The position numbers and the translations under genes are program-made. 42,226 bases of DNA from Pseudonocardiaceae bacterium. Lineage in GTDB: Bacteria > Actinomycetota > Actinomycetes > Mycobacteriales > Pseudonocardiaceae. Shown here piece after piece: positions 7,257-16,103 of this stretch; position 1 is the first letter of the stretch; every line of letters starts with the position of its first letter. The stretch covers positions 1-42,226 of the forward strand of contig WHSY01000040.1 of assembly GCA_009379815.1 (NCBI GenBank). The letters run 5' to 3'. The notes beneath the pieces are model-generated. The model saw only the letters and a program-made list of their open reading frames with translations. It was not told the origin of the DNA and searched no databases.

Positions 7257-8231
7257 ATGCGCGCGATCCAGATCACCGAACACGGTGGGCCCGAGGTGCT
7301 CCGGCCGGCCGACATCGCGGTATCGGAACCCGGCGAGGGGCAACTGCTCGTCGACGTGGCCACCGCGGGTGTCAACTACATCGACACCTACCAGCGCGCC
7401 GGGCTCTACCCGATGCACCTGCCCTACGTGCCCGGGATGGAAGGTGCGGGCACCGTCACCGCCGTCGGCAGCGGGATCACCGACACCGTGGTGGGTGACA
7501 AGGTGGCGTGGGCCACGGGCACCGGCAGCTACGCGGAGCAGGCGCTCGTCACGGCCACCGCGACGGTGCCCGTGCCCGCAGGCATGGACGAGGAGACGGC
7601 CGCCTCGTGCCTGCTGCAAGGCATGACGGCGCACTACCTCACGGTGTCGACCTACCCGCTGCAGGCCGATGACGCCGTGCTGGTGCACGCCGCCGCCGGC
7701 GGGATGGGTCTGCTGCTGACCCAGCTGGCCACCATGCGGGGCGCCCGGGTGATCGGCACTGTCTCCACCGCCGAGAAGGAGCAGCAGGCCCGCGACGCGG
7801 GCGCCGCCGAGGTGATCCGCTACACCGAGGTCGACGACCTCGCCGGGCAGGTCCGCGACCTCACCGACGGTGAGGGTGTGGCCGTGGTCTACGACGGCGT
7901 GGGAGCGTCCACCTTCGACGCCAGCCTCGGCTCGCTGCGTCGCCGCGGCACCCTCGCTCTCTACGGTGCCGCCAGCGGACCGGTTCCGCCCGTGGACCCG
8001 CAGCGCCTCAACTCCGCCGGATCCGTGTTCCTCACCCGGCCGAACCTCGCCCACCACACCGCCACCCGTGAGGAGCTGCGCTGGCGTGCCGGCGAGGTGT
8101 TCGAAGCGGTGCGCCACCGCTGGCTGCGGATCAACATCGGCGGCCGCTACCCGCTGGCCGACGCGCGCGCCGCTCACGAAGACCTGCAGGGCCGCCGGAC
8201 CACCGGCAAGCTGCTGCTACTGCCGCGCTGA
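7257..8231 (+). CDS. qor: NADPH:quinone oxidoreductase, zinc-independent MDR family
   Basis: A 324-residue medium-chain dehydrogenase/reductase of the quinone oxidoreductase class, which reduces quinones or other electrophiles with NADPH. Residues 1-120 form the GroES-like domain (GVNYIDTYQRAGLYP, PYVPGMEGAGTV). The Rossmann domain has VHAAAGGMGLLLTQLA near residue 145 and ends at the KLLLLPR strand. The zinc ligands of alcohol dehydrogenases are absent. The ATG at 7257 has GGAGGGG nine bases upstream; a TTG nine bases earlier is less likely. It is convergent with ctaB and shares a bidirectional terminator. Rv1454c is the M. tuberculosis counterpart. Confidence 0.87.
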   Translation: MRAIQITEHGGPEVLRPADIAVSEPGEGQLLVDVATAGVNYIDTYQRAGLYPMHLPYVPGMEGAGTVTAVGSGITDTVVGDKVAWATGTGSYAEQALVTATATVPVPAGMDEETAASCLLQGMTAHYLTVSTYPLQADDAVLVHAAAGGMGLLLTQLATMRGARVIGTVSTAEKEQQARDAGAAEVIRYTEVDDLAGQVRDLTDGEGVAVVYDGVGASTFDASLGSLRRRGTLALYGAASGPVPPVDPQRLNSAGSVFLTRPNLAHHTATREELRWRAGEVFEAVRHRWLRINIGGRYPLADARAAHEDLQGRRTTGKLLLLPR

Positions 8232-8263
8232 ACCGCCCGCGCCGCCCGCCTGCCCCCGGCCAC

Positions 8264-8319
8264 CCGGCTGCCAAGCTGCCCTGCGCGGCAGGGCGGGGGC
8301 GCGTGCGTGGGGCAGCCGG
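8264..8319. terminator. nested hairpin between qor and ctaB
   Basis: A perfect 9-bp outer stem (CCGGCTGCC at 8264-8272 with GGCAGCCGG at 8311-8319) encloses a second perfect 7-bp hairpin (GCCCTGC-GCG-GCAGGGC, 8278-8294). It fills the gap between two convergent genes, so it is probably a shared terminator. No T-run follows, which is usual in actinobacteria. Confidence 0.65.
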
Positions 8320-8320
8320 A

Positions 8321-9265
8321 CTAGAAGGGCAGGCCGAACGGGGTCAGGCCGATCACCGAGTCGACCGCGATCGCCACGAACACGATCGCGAGGTAGGTGT
8401 TCGACAAGTGGAACAGCGTCATCGGTTTGCTCGGCTCGCCGCGGCGCACCGCGTTGTGCAGGTGGTGAGCCAGGGCGATGAACCAGCCACCCGCCAGCAG
8501 CGCAGCAGCGGCGTACACCCAGCTCGTGGCCGGCACCAGCAGCAGGCTCCAGGCCACCATCAGCCACGTGAAGAGCACGATCTGGCGTGACACGTAGACC
8601 GGTGAGGCCACCGCGGGCAGCATCGGCACCCCGACCCGGCTGTAGTCGTCACGGAACTTCATGGCCAGCGACCAGGTGTGCGGTGGGGTCCAGAAGAACA
8701 CCACGCCGAACATCACCAGGGCGGGCCAGCCCACCGACCCGGTCACCGCCGACCAGCCGATGACCACCGGCATGCAGCCTGCCGCGCCACCCCAGATGAT
8801 GTTCTGCGCCGTACGTCGCTTCAGCAGCAACGTGTAGACGAAGACGTAGAACAGGATCGTCGCCACGGCGAGCACCGCGGACAGCAGGTTCGCCGTGGCC
8901 CACAACCATCCGAACGCCGCGACGCCGAGCAGCACCCCGAAGGCCAGCGCGTGACCGGCCGGCACGTCGTGGGTCACCAGCGGGCGGGTGCTGGTGCGTG
9001 TCATCTTCGCGTCGATGTCGGCGTCGGCGACGCAGTTCAGCGCGTTGGCGCTGCCGGCAGCCATGGTGCCGCCGAGCAGCGTCGCGGCCACCAGCCACGG
9101 CGAGGGCACGCCGCGCTCGGCGAGCAGCATCGCCGGGATCGTCGTGACGAGCAACAGTTCGATGACCCGAGGCTTGGTCAGGGCGAGATACGACGACAGG
9201 GTCCGCGACGCCCCTCCTGGGCGGTGGGCGCGGGACGGTGCCTGGTCGCGCAGCGTGCTACTCAC
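8321..9265 (-). CDS. ctaB: protoheme IX farnesyltransferase (heme O synthase) CtaB
   Basis: A 314-residue UbiA-family prenyltransferase that adds farnesyl to heme B, giving heme O, the CtaA substrate. Nine hydrophobic helices are visible. The prenyl-diphosphate/Mg motif [19 protein letters not shown] and the second region [19 protein letters not shown] are both intact. Similarity to family members begins at [19 protein letters not shown], so the first 22 residues are variable. The start is GTG 9265, which has only a weak ribosome-binding site. A 12-codon open frame with a good ribosome-binding site ends across it, so translation may be coupled. It is divergent from tkt. Confidence 0.88.
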   Translation of the reverse strand: MSSTLRDQAPSRAHRPGGASRTLSSYLALTKPRVIELLLVTTIPAMLLAERGVPSPWLVAATLLGGTMAAGSANALNCVADADIDAKMTRTSTRPLVTHDVPAGHALAFGVLLGVAAFGWLWATANLLSAVLAVATILFYVFVYTLLLKRRTAQNIIWGGAAGCMPVVIGWSAVTGSVGWPALVMFGVVFFWTPPHTWSLAMKFRDDYSRVGVPMLPAVASPVYVSRQIVLFTWLMVAWSLLLVPATSWVYAAAALLAGGWFIALAHHLHNAVRRGEPSKPMTLFHLSNTYLAIVFVAIAVDSVIGLTPFGLPF

Positions 9266-9296
9266 CGCTGTCCCGGAGGCGGGGCGCTGCGGTCAC
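9258..9296 (-). CDS. 12-codon leader frame overlapping the ctaB start
   Basis: On the minus strand, GAGGAG followed five bases later by GTG (9296-9294) opens a 12-codon frame ([12 protein letters not shown]) that ends with TAG at 9260-9258. It therefore overlaps the first bases of ctaB (GTG at 9265). The strong ribosome-binding site belongs to the small frame, while ctaB has little of its own, so the frame may deliver ribosomes to ctaB. Whether the peptide has a role is unknown. Confidence 0.35.
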   Translation of the reverse strand: MTAAPRLRDSGE

Positions 9297-9452
9297 CGTG
9301 ACTCCTCGAGAGTTGCCGACGGGCGCCGGAGGGGTCACGATTGGGACCGTCCCGGCCCGGTTATCCGGTATCGGATGGTAGCCGCGCTCGTTCGACGTCC
9401 CCCCGCTGGGGGCAGCTCGGCGGCCGAGATCACACCACCCCTGTGACCACAC

Positions 9453-9458
9453 TAGGGT
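9453..9458 (+). promoter_or_regulatory. -10 box (TAGGGT) of the tkt operon
   Basis: CTAGGGTGG is placed about 100 bases before tkt in the 294-base gap between the divergent ctaB and tkt genes. The same CTAGGGTGG lies before gap on the other strand. A 6-bp inverted repeat CCACCC/GGGTGG (9435-9440, 9455-9460) overlaps the box. The leader is about 95 bases; I see no known riboswitch in it. Confidence 0.45.
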
Positions 9459-9559
9459 GGGATCACGATCAGGGATTCCGGAGGACAATCGAGACCTGCA
9501 GGCAATCGTCCGGCATCCCCCGCCGCGGACCCTCGACACGAGATCAGGAGCACGAGTCC

Positions 9560-11653
9560 GTGTCAGTCACCGAAGACCTCAGCCAGCTCACCACCCGCCA
9601 GTTGCCCGACCACTGGACCGACCTCGACACGATGGTGGTCAACACCATCCGCGTGCTCGCCGCCGACGCCGTGCAGCGCTGTGGCAGCGGGCACCCCGGT
9701 ACCGCGATGAGCCTCGCCCCGCTGGCGCACACCCTGTTCCAGCGGGTGATGCGACACGACCCGACCGACCCCGACTGGGTCGGTCGGGACCGTTTCGTGC
9801 TGTCCGTCGGCCACTCCAGCCTCACCCTCTACCTGCAGCTGTACCTCACCGGCTACGGACTCGAGCTCTCCGACATCGAGCGGCTGCGGACGTGGGGCTC
9901 CAAGACGCCGGGTCACCCGGAGCACGGCCACACCGCGGGTGTGGAGATCACCACCGGCCCGTTGGGTCAGGGGCTGGGTTCCGCGGTGGGCATGGCGATG
10001 GCGGCGCGCCGGGAGCGCGGGATCTTCGATCCCGACGCCGATCCGGGTACGAGCCCGTTCGACCACCAGGTCTACGTCATCGCCTCCGACGGGGACATCC
10101 AGGAGGGGGTGACCTCGGAGGCGTCCTCGCTGGCCGGAACCCAGCGGCTGGCCAACCTCACGGTCATCTACGACGCCAACGAGATCTCCATCGAGGACGA
10201 CACCGCGATCGCGTTGTCCGAGGACACCGCCGCGCGCTACGAGGCGTACGGCTGGCACGTGCAGACCGTCGACGGCGGCGAGAACGTGATCGCGATCGAG
10301 GAAGCCGTCGAGGCCGCCCGTGCCGAGAGCGACCGGCCTTCGATGATCGTGTTGCGCACCGTGATCGGCTACCCCGCGCCGACCAAGATGAACACGGGGG
10401 CCGCGCACGGCGCCGTGCTCGGCGAGGACGAGGTCGCCGAGGTGAAGAATGCCCTCGGGTTCGACCCGGAGCGCTCGTTCGACGTCGACCCCGCCGCGCT
10501 CGAGTACGCCCGTGAGGCGACGACCCGCGGCAAGGCCGCGCACGCGCGGTGGCAGCGCGACTTCGACGCATGGGCACAGGCCAACCCCGAGCGCAAGGCG
10601 CTGTTCGATCGGCTGACGCGCCGAGAGCTGCCGGCCGGGTGGGCGGAGAAGCTCCCGACCTGGGAAGCCGACCCCAAGGGCACCGCGACCCGCAAGGCCT
10701 CGGGTGCCGTGCTGGCCGCGCTCGGCGACGTGGTGCCCGAGTTGTGGGGCGGCTCGGCCGATCTCGGGGAGAGCAACAACACCACGATCAAGGGTGCCGA
10801 CTCGTTCGGGCCGAGGGCGACCTCCACGAAGATGTGGAGCGCGCAGCCCTACGGCCGCACGCTTCACTTCGGTGTCCGCGAGCACGCCATGGGCGCGATC
10901 CTCAACGGGATCGTGCTGCACGGCCCCACCCGCCCCTACGGCGGCACGTTCCTGATCTTCAGTGACTACATGCGCCCTTCGGTGCGGCTCGCAGCACTGC
11001 AGCAGCTGCCGGCGATCTACGTCTGGACGCACGACTCGATCGGCCTCGGCGAGGACGGCCCCACCCACCAGCCGGTGGAGCACCTCGCGGCGCTGCGGGC
11101 CATCCCCGGCCTCGACATCGTGCGCCCTGCGGACGCCAACGAGACCGCTGCCGCGTGGAAGGCCGTACTGGAGAAGCCCGACGGCCCCGCCGGACTCGCG
11201 CTGACCCGGCAGAACGTCCCCGTTCTCGAGGGAACCGACGCGGCGGGCGTGGCTCGCGGCGGCTACGTGCTGGCCGACGTCGAGGATGGACCACCCCAGG
11301 TGGTGCTCATCGCCACCGGCTCCGAGGTGCAGTTCGCCGTCGGGGCACGAGAGGCGCTCACCGCCGAGGGCATCGGTGCCCGCGTCGTCTCCATGCCCTG
11401 TGTGGAGTGGTTCGACGCCCAGGATCAGTCCTACCGTGACCAGGTGATCCCGCCCCACGTGCCGGCCAGGGTGGCCGTGGAGGCCGGCGTGGCGCAGCCG
11501 TGGCACCGGTTCGTCGGCGATCGCGGGGAGGTCGTCTCGTTGGAGCACTTCGGCGCGTCGGCCGACTACCAGACCTTGTTCCACGAGTTCGGTTTCACCG
11601 CGGAGTCCGTGACCGACGCGGCCCGCCGGACCCTGGCCCGCAACTCGGTCTGA
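9560..11653 (+). CDS. tkt: transketolase
   Basis: A 697-residue thiamine-diphosphate enzyme that moves two-carbon units between pentose, hexose and erythrose phosphates. The N-terminal PP domain has H45 in GSGHPGTAMSLAP, ITTGPLGQGLGSAVGMAMA and the TPP motif SDGDIQEG (the usual first Gly is Ser). The Pyr domain carries HFGVREHAMG and SIGLGEDGPTHQPVEHL. The start is GTG 9560, with AGGAG nine bases upstream (9546-9550); the frame is open further back to 9341 but without similarity. It is the first gene of the pentose-phosphate operon and matches Rv1449c. Confidence 0.95.
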   Translation: MSVTEDLSQLTTRQLPDHWTDLDTMVVNTIRVLAADAVQRCGSGHPGTAMSLAPLAHTLFQRVMRHDPTDPDWVGRDRFVLSVGHSSLTLYLQLYLTGYGLELSDIERLRTWGSKTPGHPEHGHTAGVEITTGPLGQGLGSAVGMAMAARRERGIFDPDADPGTSPFDHQVYVIASDGDIQEGVTSEASSLAGTQRLANLTVIYDANEISIEDDTAIALSEDTAARYEAYGWHVQTVDGGENVIAIEEAVEAARAESDRPSMIVLRTVIGYPAPTKMNTGAAHGAVLGEDEVAEVKNALGFDPERSFDVDPAALEYAREATTRGKAAHARWQRDFDAWAQANPERKALFDRLTRRELPAGWAEKLPTWEADPKGTATRKASGAVLAALGDVVPELWGGSADLGESNNTTIKGADSFGPRATSTKMWSAQPYGRTLHFGVREHAMGAILNGIVLHGPTRPYGGTFLIFSDYMRPSVRLAALQQLPAIYVWTHDSIGLGEDGPTHQPVEHLAALRAIPGLDIVRPADANETAAAWKAVLEKPDGPAGLALTRQNVPVLEGTDAAGVARGGYVLADVEDGPPQVVLIATGSEVQFAVGAREALTAEGIGARVVSMPCVEWFDAQDQSYRDQVIPPHVPARVAVEAGVAQPWHRFVGDRGEVVSLEHFGASADYQTLFHEFGFTAESVTDAARRTLARNSV

Positions 11654-11660
11654 GAGGGAT

Positions 11661-11688
11661 GCCGGCTGAGAGCGAAGCCGGCTGAGAG
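11661..11688. repeat. 12-bp direct repeat forming a hairpin between tkt and tal
   Basis: GCCGGCTGAGAG occurs at 11661-11672 and 11677-11688. Because the unit begins with GCCGGC, the region also folds as GCCGGCT-N8-AGCCGGC (11661-11682). This 7-bp hairpin sits in the only real gap of the operon, so it could reduce tal transcription or protect the tkt mRNA (inference). Confidence 0.7.
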
Positions 11689-11711
11689 AGGAACGGAGGG
11701 AGCTGCCCACC

Positions 11712-12854
11712 GTGAACACGTCCGATCCGCTGCAGGCCCTGTCGGCGGCCGGAGTGGCAGTCTGGCTCGACGACCTGTCCCGCCAGCGGCTGACCTCCGG
11801 CGACCTGGCCGCACTGATGACCGATCGGCACGTCGTCGGCGTGACGAGCAACCCGACGACGTTCGCCACCGCGGTGACCGATGCCGAGGACTACGCGCCA
11901 CAGGTCCGCGAGCTGGCCGCCCGTGGGGCCTCCGTCGACGACGCAGTCCGCGAGATCATCACCGCCGATGTGCAGCAGGCCTGCGACCTGTTCAGCGGCA
12001 CCTGGGAGTCCACCGGCGGGGTGGACGGCCGGGTCTCGTTGGAAGTCGATCCCCGGCTGGCGCACGACACGCAGGCCACCATCGCGCAGGCCGCCGCCCT
12101 CTGGAAGACGGTCGACCGACCCAACCTCATGATCAAGATTCCGGCGACGCCCGAGGGGCTGCCCGCGATCACGTGCAGCCTTGCCGACGGGATCAGCGTC
12201 AACGTCACGCTGATCTTCTCCGTCGACCGCTACCGTGAGGTGCTCGACGCCTTCCTCGACGGTCTCGAGCAGGCCAGGGCCAACGGGCACGACCTGGCCA
12301 CGCTGACCTCCGTCGCCTCGTTCTTCGTCTCCCGAGTGGACACCGAGGTCGACCGCAGGCTCACCGAGATCGGCACCGAGCAGGCCCGCGGCCTGCTGGG
12401 CCTGGCTGCGGTCGCCAACGCGCGGCTGGCCTACGCGGCATATCAGGACGTCTTCGAGACGGTGCGCTGGGCCACGCTGGAGGAGGCCGGGGCGCACCCG
12501 CAGCGCCCGCTGTGGGCCTCGACCGGCGTCAAGAATCCCGACTACGCCGACACCCGCTATGTCACCGAACTGGTCGCTCCCGGTGTGGTCAACACCATGC
12601 CGGAGAAGACCATGCACGCCTTCGCTGACCACGGCGAGGTGCTGGGTGACCGGGTGACCGGCACCGCGGATCGGGCTCGCGCGAGCTTCGACGCGCTGAC
12701 GGCGGCAGGTGTCGACCTCGACGACGCGCTCGCGGTCCTCGAGCGCGAGGGCGTGGAGAAGTTCACGAAGTCCTGGACCGAGTTGCTCGAGACCGTCGAA
12801 CGTCAACTGTCCCAGGCTGCCGGCTCGACAGCCGCGCAGGGCGCCGGCCGGTGA
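11712..12854 (+). CDS. tal: transaldolase
   Basis: A 380-residue transaldolase of the long actinobacterial type, transferring dihydroxyacetone between sedoheptulose-7-phosphate and glyceraldehyde-3-phosphate. The Schiff-base lysine is K142 in [13 protein letters not shown]. Other family marks are [14 protein letters not shown] near residue 42, [27 protein letters not shown] and [17 protein letters not shown] 11712 is preceded by GGAGGG 11 bases upstream. The stop overlaps the GTG of pgi (GTGA). It is second in the operon and corresponds to Rv1448c. Confidence 0.95.
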   Translation: MNTSDPLQALSAAGVAVWLDDLSRQRLTSGDLAALMTDRHVVGVTSNPTTFATAVTDAEDYAPQVRELAARGASVDDAVREIITADVQQACDLFSGTWESTGGVDGRVSLEVDPRLAHDTQATIAQAAALWKTVDRPNLMIKIPATPEGLPAITCSLADGISVNVTLIFSVDRYREVLDAFLDGLEQARANGHDLATLTSVASFFVSRVDTEVDRRLTEIGTEQARGLLGLAAVANARLAYAAYQDVFETVRWATLEEAGAHPQRPLWASTGVKNPDYADTRYVTELVAPGVVNTMPEKTMHAFADHGEVLGDRVTGTADRARASFDALTAAGVDLDDALAVLEREGVEKFTKSWTELLETVERQLSQAAGSTAAQGAGR

Positions 12855-14515
12855 CCGGGCCGACCGTCGACATCCGGTCCGCCGGCCTGGCAGCCGAGAC
12901 CGAACCGCTCGTTTCCCGGCTCGTGCAGCAACGGGTCGCCTCGGCGCTGGCCGCCGCCGACCCGACGCTGTGGGGCACACAGGCACAGCACGAGGCCGCG
13001 AAACGGCTGTCCTGGGTGCGCCTGCCGGAGACGTCGCGGCCGCTGCTGGCCGACATCGAGGCGCTGCGAAGGCAGCTACACGCCGATGGCATCGACCGGG
13101 TGGTGCTGGCCGGAATGGGTGGCTCGTCGCTGGCGCCGGAGGTCATCTGCGCGACGGCGGGCATGACGGCCAGGCCTGGCGGGCTGACGGTGCTCGACAC
13201 CACCGACCCCGGCCAGGTCGCCGACGCGCTCGCCGGTGACCTCGAGCGCACGGTGTTGGTCGTCTCGTCCAAGTCGGGCACGACGGTGGAGACCGACAGC
13301 CACCGGCGGGTCTTCACGGCAGCGTTCGCCGATGCCGGGCTGGATCCGGCGAGGCACCTGGTCGCCGTCACCGATCCCGGCTCGCCGCTGCAGCACGCCG
13401 CCGAGCGGGCCGGCTACCGCGCCGTCATCACCGCGGATCCCGATGTGGGCGGGCGCTACTCCGCGCTGTCCGCGTTCGGGCTGGTGCCCGCCGGCCTGGC
13501 AGGGGCCGATGTCGCGCGGCTGCTCGACGAGGCGGCCGACGTCGCCGCCACGCTCGCCGCGGACGCCGAGACCAACCCCGCGTTGCAGCTCGCGGCCGCA
13601 CTCGCCTCGTCACACGCCGGTGGCGCCGAGAAGATCATCCTCGCCGACACCGGTTCCGGCATCGTCGGCTTCGCCGACTGGGCCGAACAGCTGATCGCCG
13701 AGTCGACCGGCAAGCAGGGCACGGGGCTGCTCCCCGTCGTCGTCGAGTCGCCTGCAGCGGCCGGCTTCGCCGATGCGGGCGGCGATGCCACCCCGACCGG
13801 TGTGGGCCCTACCGAGGAGTCCGCCGCGGTGTCGGTGGCGGCGACCCTCGGCGGGCAGTTCCTGCTCTGGCAGCACGCCGTGGCGATTGCCGGCCGGCTG
13901 CTGGGGATCAACCCGTTCGACCAGCCGGACGTCGAGGCCGCGAAGGCGGCCACGCGCGAACTGCTCGACACCGGAGCGACCGATGCGGGCGAACCGGCGT
14001 TCGTCGACGGCGACATCGCCGTGCACGCCCCCGGCGACTGGCTGCCCGCGGGCACCCGCACCGTCGACGACGCGCTGGCAGCGCTGTTGCGCGCCGCCCC
14101 CGATCGTGGCTACCTCGCCGTGCAGGCCTACCTCGACCGGCTGGCGGACGCTTCGGCGGCGGTGCTGCGCTCGGAGCTCGCCCGCCGCTGCGCCGGTGCG
14201 CGGCCCGGTCGGGGCGGGTTGCAGACCACGTTCGGGTGGGGCCCGCGGTACCTGCACTCGACCGGCCAGTACCACAAGGGCGGCCACCAGAACGGGGCGT
14301 TCCTGCAGCTGTCCGGTGACACGGACGAGGACATGGCCGTGCCGGGCACCACGTTCACCCTCGGCGGGCTGCAACTGGCCCAGGCTGCGGGCGACGGGCA
14401 CGTGCTGGCGCAGCTGGGCCGTCCGGTGCTGCGGCTGCACTTCGCCGACCGGGCCGCGGGCCTGGTGCAGCTGGTCCGCACCGTGCAGCGGTTCGGCCGG
14501 GAGTCGCAGGCGTGA
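12851..14515 (+). CDS. pgi: glucose-6-phosphate isomerase
   Basis: A 554-residue SIS-fold sugar-phosphate isomerase, linking glucose-6-phosphate and fructose-6-phosphate. The first SIS motif is [11 protein letters not shown] (88-98), followed by the phosphate-binding SKSGTTVET (140-149). The C-terminal region carries the [18 protein letters not shown] signature. It belongs to the transaldolase-associated type found between tal and zwf in many actinomycetes, which differs from classical Pgi; M. tuberculosis has no gene here. Both ends are coupled: GTGA with tal and GTGA with zwf. Isomerase activity is inferred from family and position. Confidence 0.85.
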   Translation: MTGPTVDIRSAGLAAETEPLVSRLVQQRVASALAAADPTLWGTQAQHEAAKRLSWVRLPETSRPLLADIEALRRQLHADGIDRVVLAGMGGSSLAPEVICATAGMTARPGGLTVLDTTDPGQVADALAGDLERTVLVVSSKSGTTVETDSHRRVFTAAFADAGLDPARHLVAVTDPGSPLQHAAERAGYRAVITADPDVGGRYSALSAFGLVPAGLAGADVARLLDEAADVAATLAADAETNPALQLAAALASSHAGGAEKIILADTGSGIVGFADWAEQLIAESTGKQGTGLLPVVVESPAAAGFADAGGDATPTGVGPTEESAAVSVAATLGGQFLLWQHAVAIAGRLLGINPFDQPDVEAAKAATRELLDTGATDAGEPAFVDGDIAVHAPGDWLPAGTRTVDDALAALLRAAPDRGYLAVQAYLDRLADASAAVLRSELARRCAGARPGRGGLQTTFGWGPRYLHSTGQYHKGGHQNGAFLQLSGDTDEDMAVPGTTFTLGGLQLAQAAGDGHVLAQLGRPVLRLHFADRAAGLVQLVRTVQRFGRESQA

Positions 14516-16065
14516 CCCGGCGGGAGCCGGGCTCGGCAGCCGGCGGCCGGCACAACCCGCTCCGCGACGTGCGCGACAAGCGGCTGCCGCGGATCGCGGG
14601 GCCGTGCGGATTGACCATCTTCGGTGTGACCGGGGACCTGTCCCGCAAGAAGCTCATGCCCGCGATATACGACCTGGCCAACCGTGGCCTGCTACCGCCG
14701 GGCTTCGCGGTGACGGGCTTCGCCCGCCGGCAGTGGACCCACCAGGACTTCGGCGAGATGATCCGGCAGGCCGTCACCGAACACGCCAGGACTCCCTTCC
14801 GGCAGGTGGTGTGGGATCGGCTCGTCGAGGGCGTCCGCTTCGTGCCGGGCACTTTCGACGACGACGAGGCTTTCGACAACCTGGCTGCCACGCTCGCCGA
14901 CCTCGACCGGGTGCGCGGCACCAGCGGCAATCACGCGTTCTACCTCGCGATCCCCCCGTCGGCCTTCCCGGTGGTGTGCAAGCAGCTGGCCCGCACCGGG
15001 CTGGCCGCGCAGGGCGACGAGTACTGGCGCCGCGTAGTGATCGAGAAGCCGTTCGGCCACGACCTGCACAGCGCCCGCGAGCTCAACCAGGTCGTCAACG
15101 ACGTCTTCTGCGAGGACTCGGTGTTCCGCATCGATCACTACCTCGGGAAGGAGACGGTGCAGAACATCCTGGCGATGCGCTTCGCCAACCAGCTCTTCGA
15201 CCCGATCTGGAACAGCAACTACGTCGACCACGTCCAGATCACGATGGCCGAGGACATCGGGCTGGGTGGGCGGGCCGGTTACTACGACGGCATCGGCGCG
15301 GCCCGTGACGTGATCCAGAACCACCTGCTGCAGCTGCTGGCGCTGACGGCGATGGAGGACCCGGTCTCCTTCCACCCGGCGGCGCTGCGCGGGGAGAAGG
15401 TGAAGGTGCTGTCCGCGACCAGGCCGGTCGGCCCGTTGGACGAGACCACCGCCCGCGGGCAGTACACCGGCGGCTGGCAGGGCAGCCAGCAGGTCGTCGG
15501 GCTGCACGAGGAGGCGGGGTTCGACCCGGACTCGGCCACCGAGACCTTCGCCGCGATCACGCTGGAGGTCGGCACCCGTCGCTGGGGCGGGGTGCCGTTC
15601 TTCCTGCGCACCGGCAAGCGGCTCGGCCGCCGGGTCACCGAGATCGCGGTGGTGTTCACCCGAGCCCCTCATCTGCCCTTCGACGACACCATGACCGAGG
15701 AGCTGGGGCGCAACGCGCTGGTGATCAGGGTGCAGCCGGACGAGGGTGTCACGATCCGGTTCGGTTCGAAGGTACCGGGCACCGCGATGGAGGTCCGTGA
15801 CGTCACCATGGACTTCAACTACGGCACCTCGTTCACCGAGACCTCGCCGGACGCCTACGAGCGGCTGCTGCTCGACGTGCTGCACGGCGAGCCCTCGCTG
15901 TTCCCGGTCGGGCAGGAGGTGGAGCTGTCGTGGCAGATCCTCGACCCGGTACTCGCGCACTGGGCCGCGGCCGGGACGCCGGAGCCCTATCCGGCCGGTA
16001 GCTGGGGACCGGAGTCCGCGGACTCGATGATCGCCCGCACCGGACGCGTCTGGAGACGCCCATGA
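14512..16065 (+). CDS. zwf: glucose-6-phosphate 1-dehydrogenase
   Basis: A 517-residue G6PD, catalysing the NADP-dependent entry step of the oxidative pentose-phosphate pathway. The dinucleotide loop is GVTGDLSRKKLMP (38-50). E178-K-P and the active-site block RIDHYLGKETVQ (206-217), with its catalytic His and Lys, are intact. Family motifs LGGRAGYYDGIGAARDVIQN and KVPGTAMEVRDVTMDF follow. The GTG start overlaps the pgi stop. The stop overlaps the ATG of a 13-codon frame (ATGA) leading into opcA. Its activity in actinobacteria usually depends on OpcA. Confidence 0.95.
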   Translation: MTRREPGSAAGGRHNPLRDVRDKRLPRIAGPCGLTIFGVTGDLSRKKLMPAIYDLANRGLLPPGFAVTGFARRQWTHQDFGEMIRQAVTEHARTPFRQVVWDRLVEGVRFVPGTFDDDEAFDNLAATLADLDRVRGTSGNHAFYLAIPPSAFPVVCKQLARTGLAAQGDEYWRRVVIEKPFGHDLHSARELNQVVNDVFCEDSVFRIDHYLGKETVQNILAMRFANQLFDPIWNSNYVDHVQITMAEDIGLGGRAGYYDGIGAARDVIQNHLLQLLALTAMEDPVSFHPAALRGEKVKVLSATRPVGPLDETTARGQYTGGWQGSQQVVGLHEEAGFDPDSATETFAAITLEVGTRRWGGVPFFLRTGKRLGRRVTEIAVVFTRAPHLPFDDTMTEELGRNALVIRVQPDEGVTIRFGSKVPGTAMEVRDVTMDFNYGTSFTETSPDAYERLLLDVLHGEPSLFPVGQEVELSWQILDPVLAHWAAAGTPEPYPAGSWGPESADSMIARTGRVWRRP

Positions 16066-16103
16066 CCAGTCGGGGCCGGCGGTCCGCCGGGGCCACACCG
16101 TGA
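16062..16103 (+). CDS. 13-codon mini-cistron bridging zwf and opcA
   Basis: The ATG at 16062 overlaps the zwf stop (ATGA). It opens a 13-codon frame, MTSRGRRSAGATP, whose TGA (16101-16103) overlaps the GTG of opcA (16100). Ribosomes leaving zwf could therefore pass through this frame to reach opcA, closing a 34-base gap that otherwise lacks a ribosome-binding site. The peptide is Arg/Ser-rich and unlike anything I know; the arrangement is visible, the function is inference. Confidence 0.4.
   Translation: MTSRGRRSAGATP

Noticed and set aside
5931-8177. A 748-codon open frame on the minus strand opposite the DUF885 gene and qor
   Set aside because: It has no recognisable domain, runs through two well-supported genes, and such antisense frames are expected from the G/C-rich third codon positions. 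The same applies to long frames opposite tkt, zwf, tal and permease genes.
11661-11682. Terminator ending the tkt transcript
   Set aside because: The genes downstream are closely packed and have no visible promoter of their own, so complete termination here is unlikely; partial attenuation remains possible.
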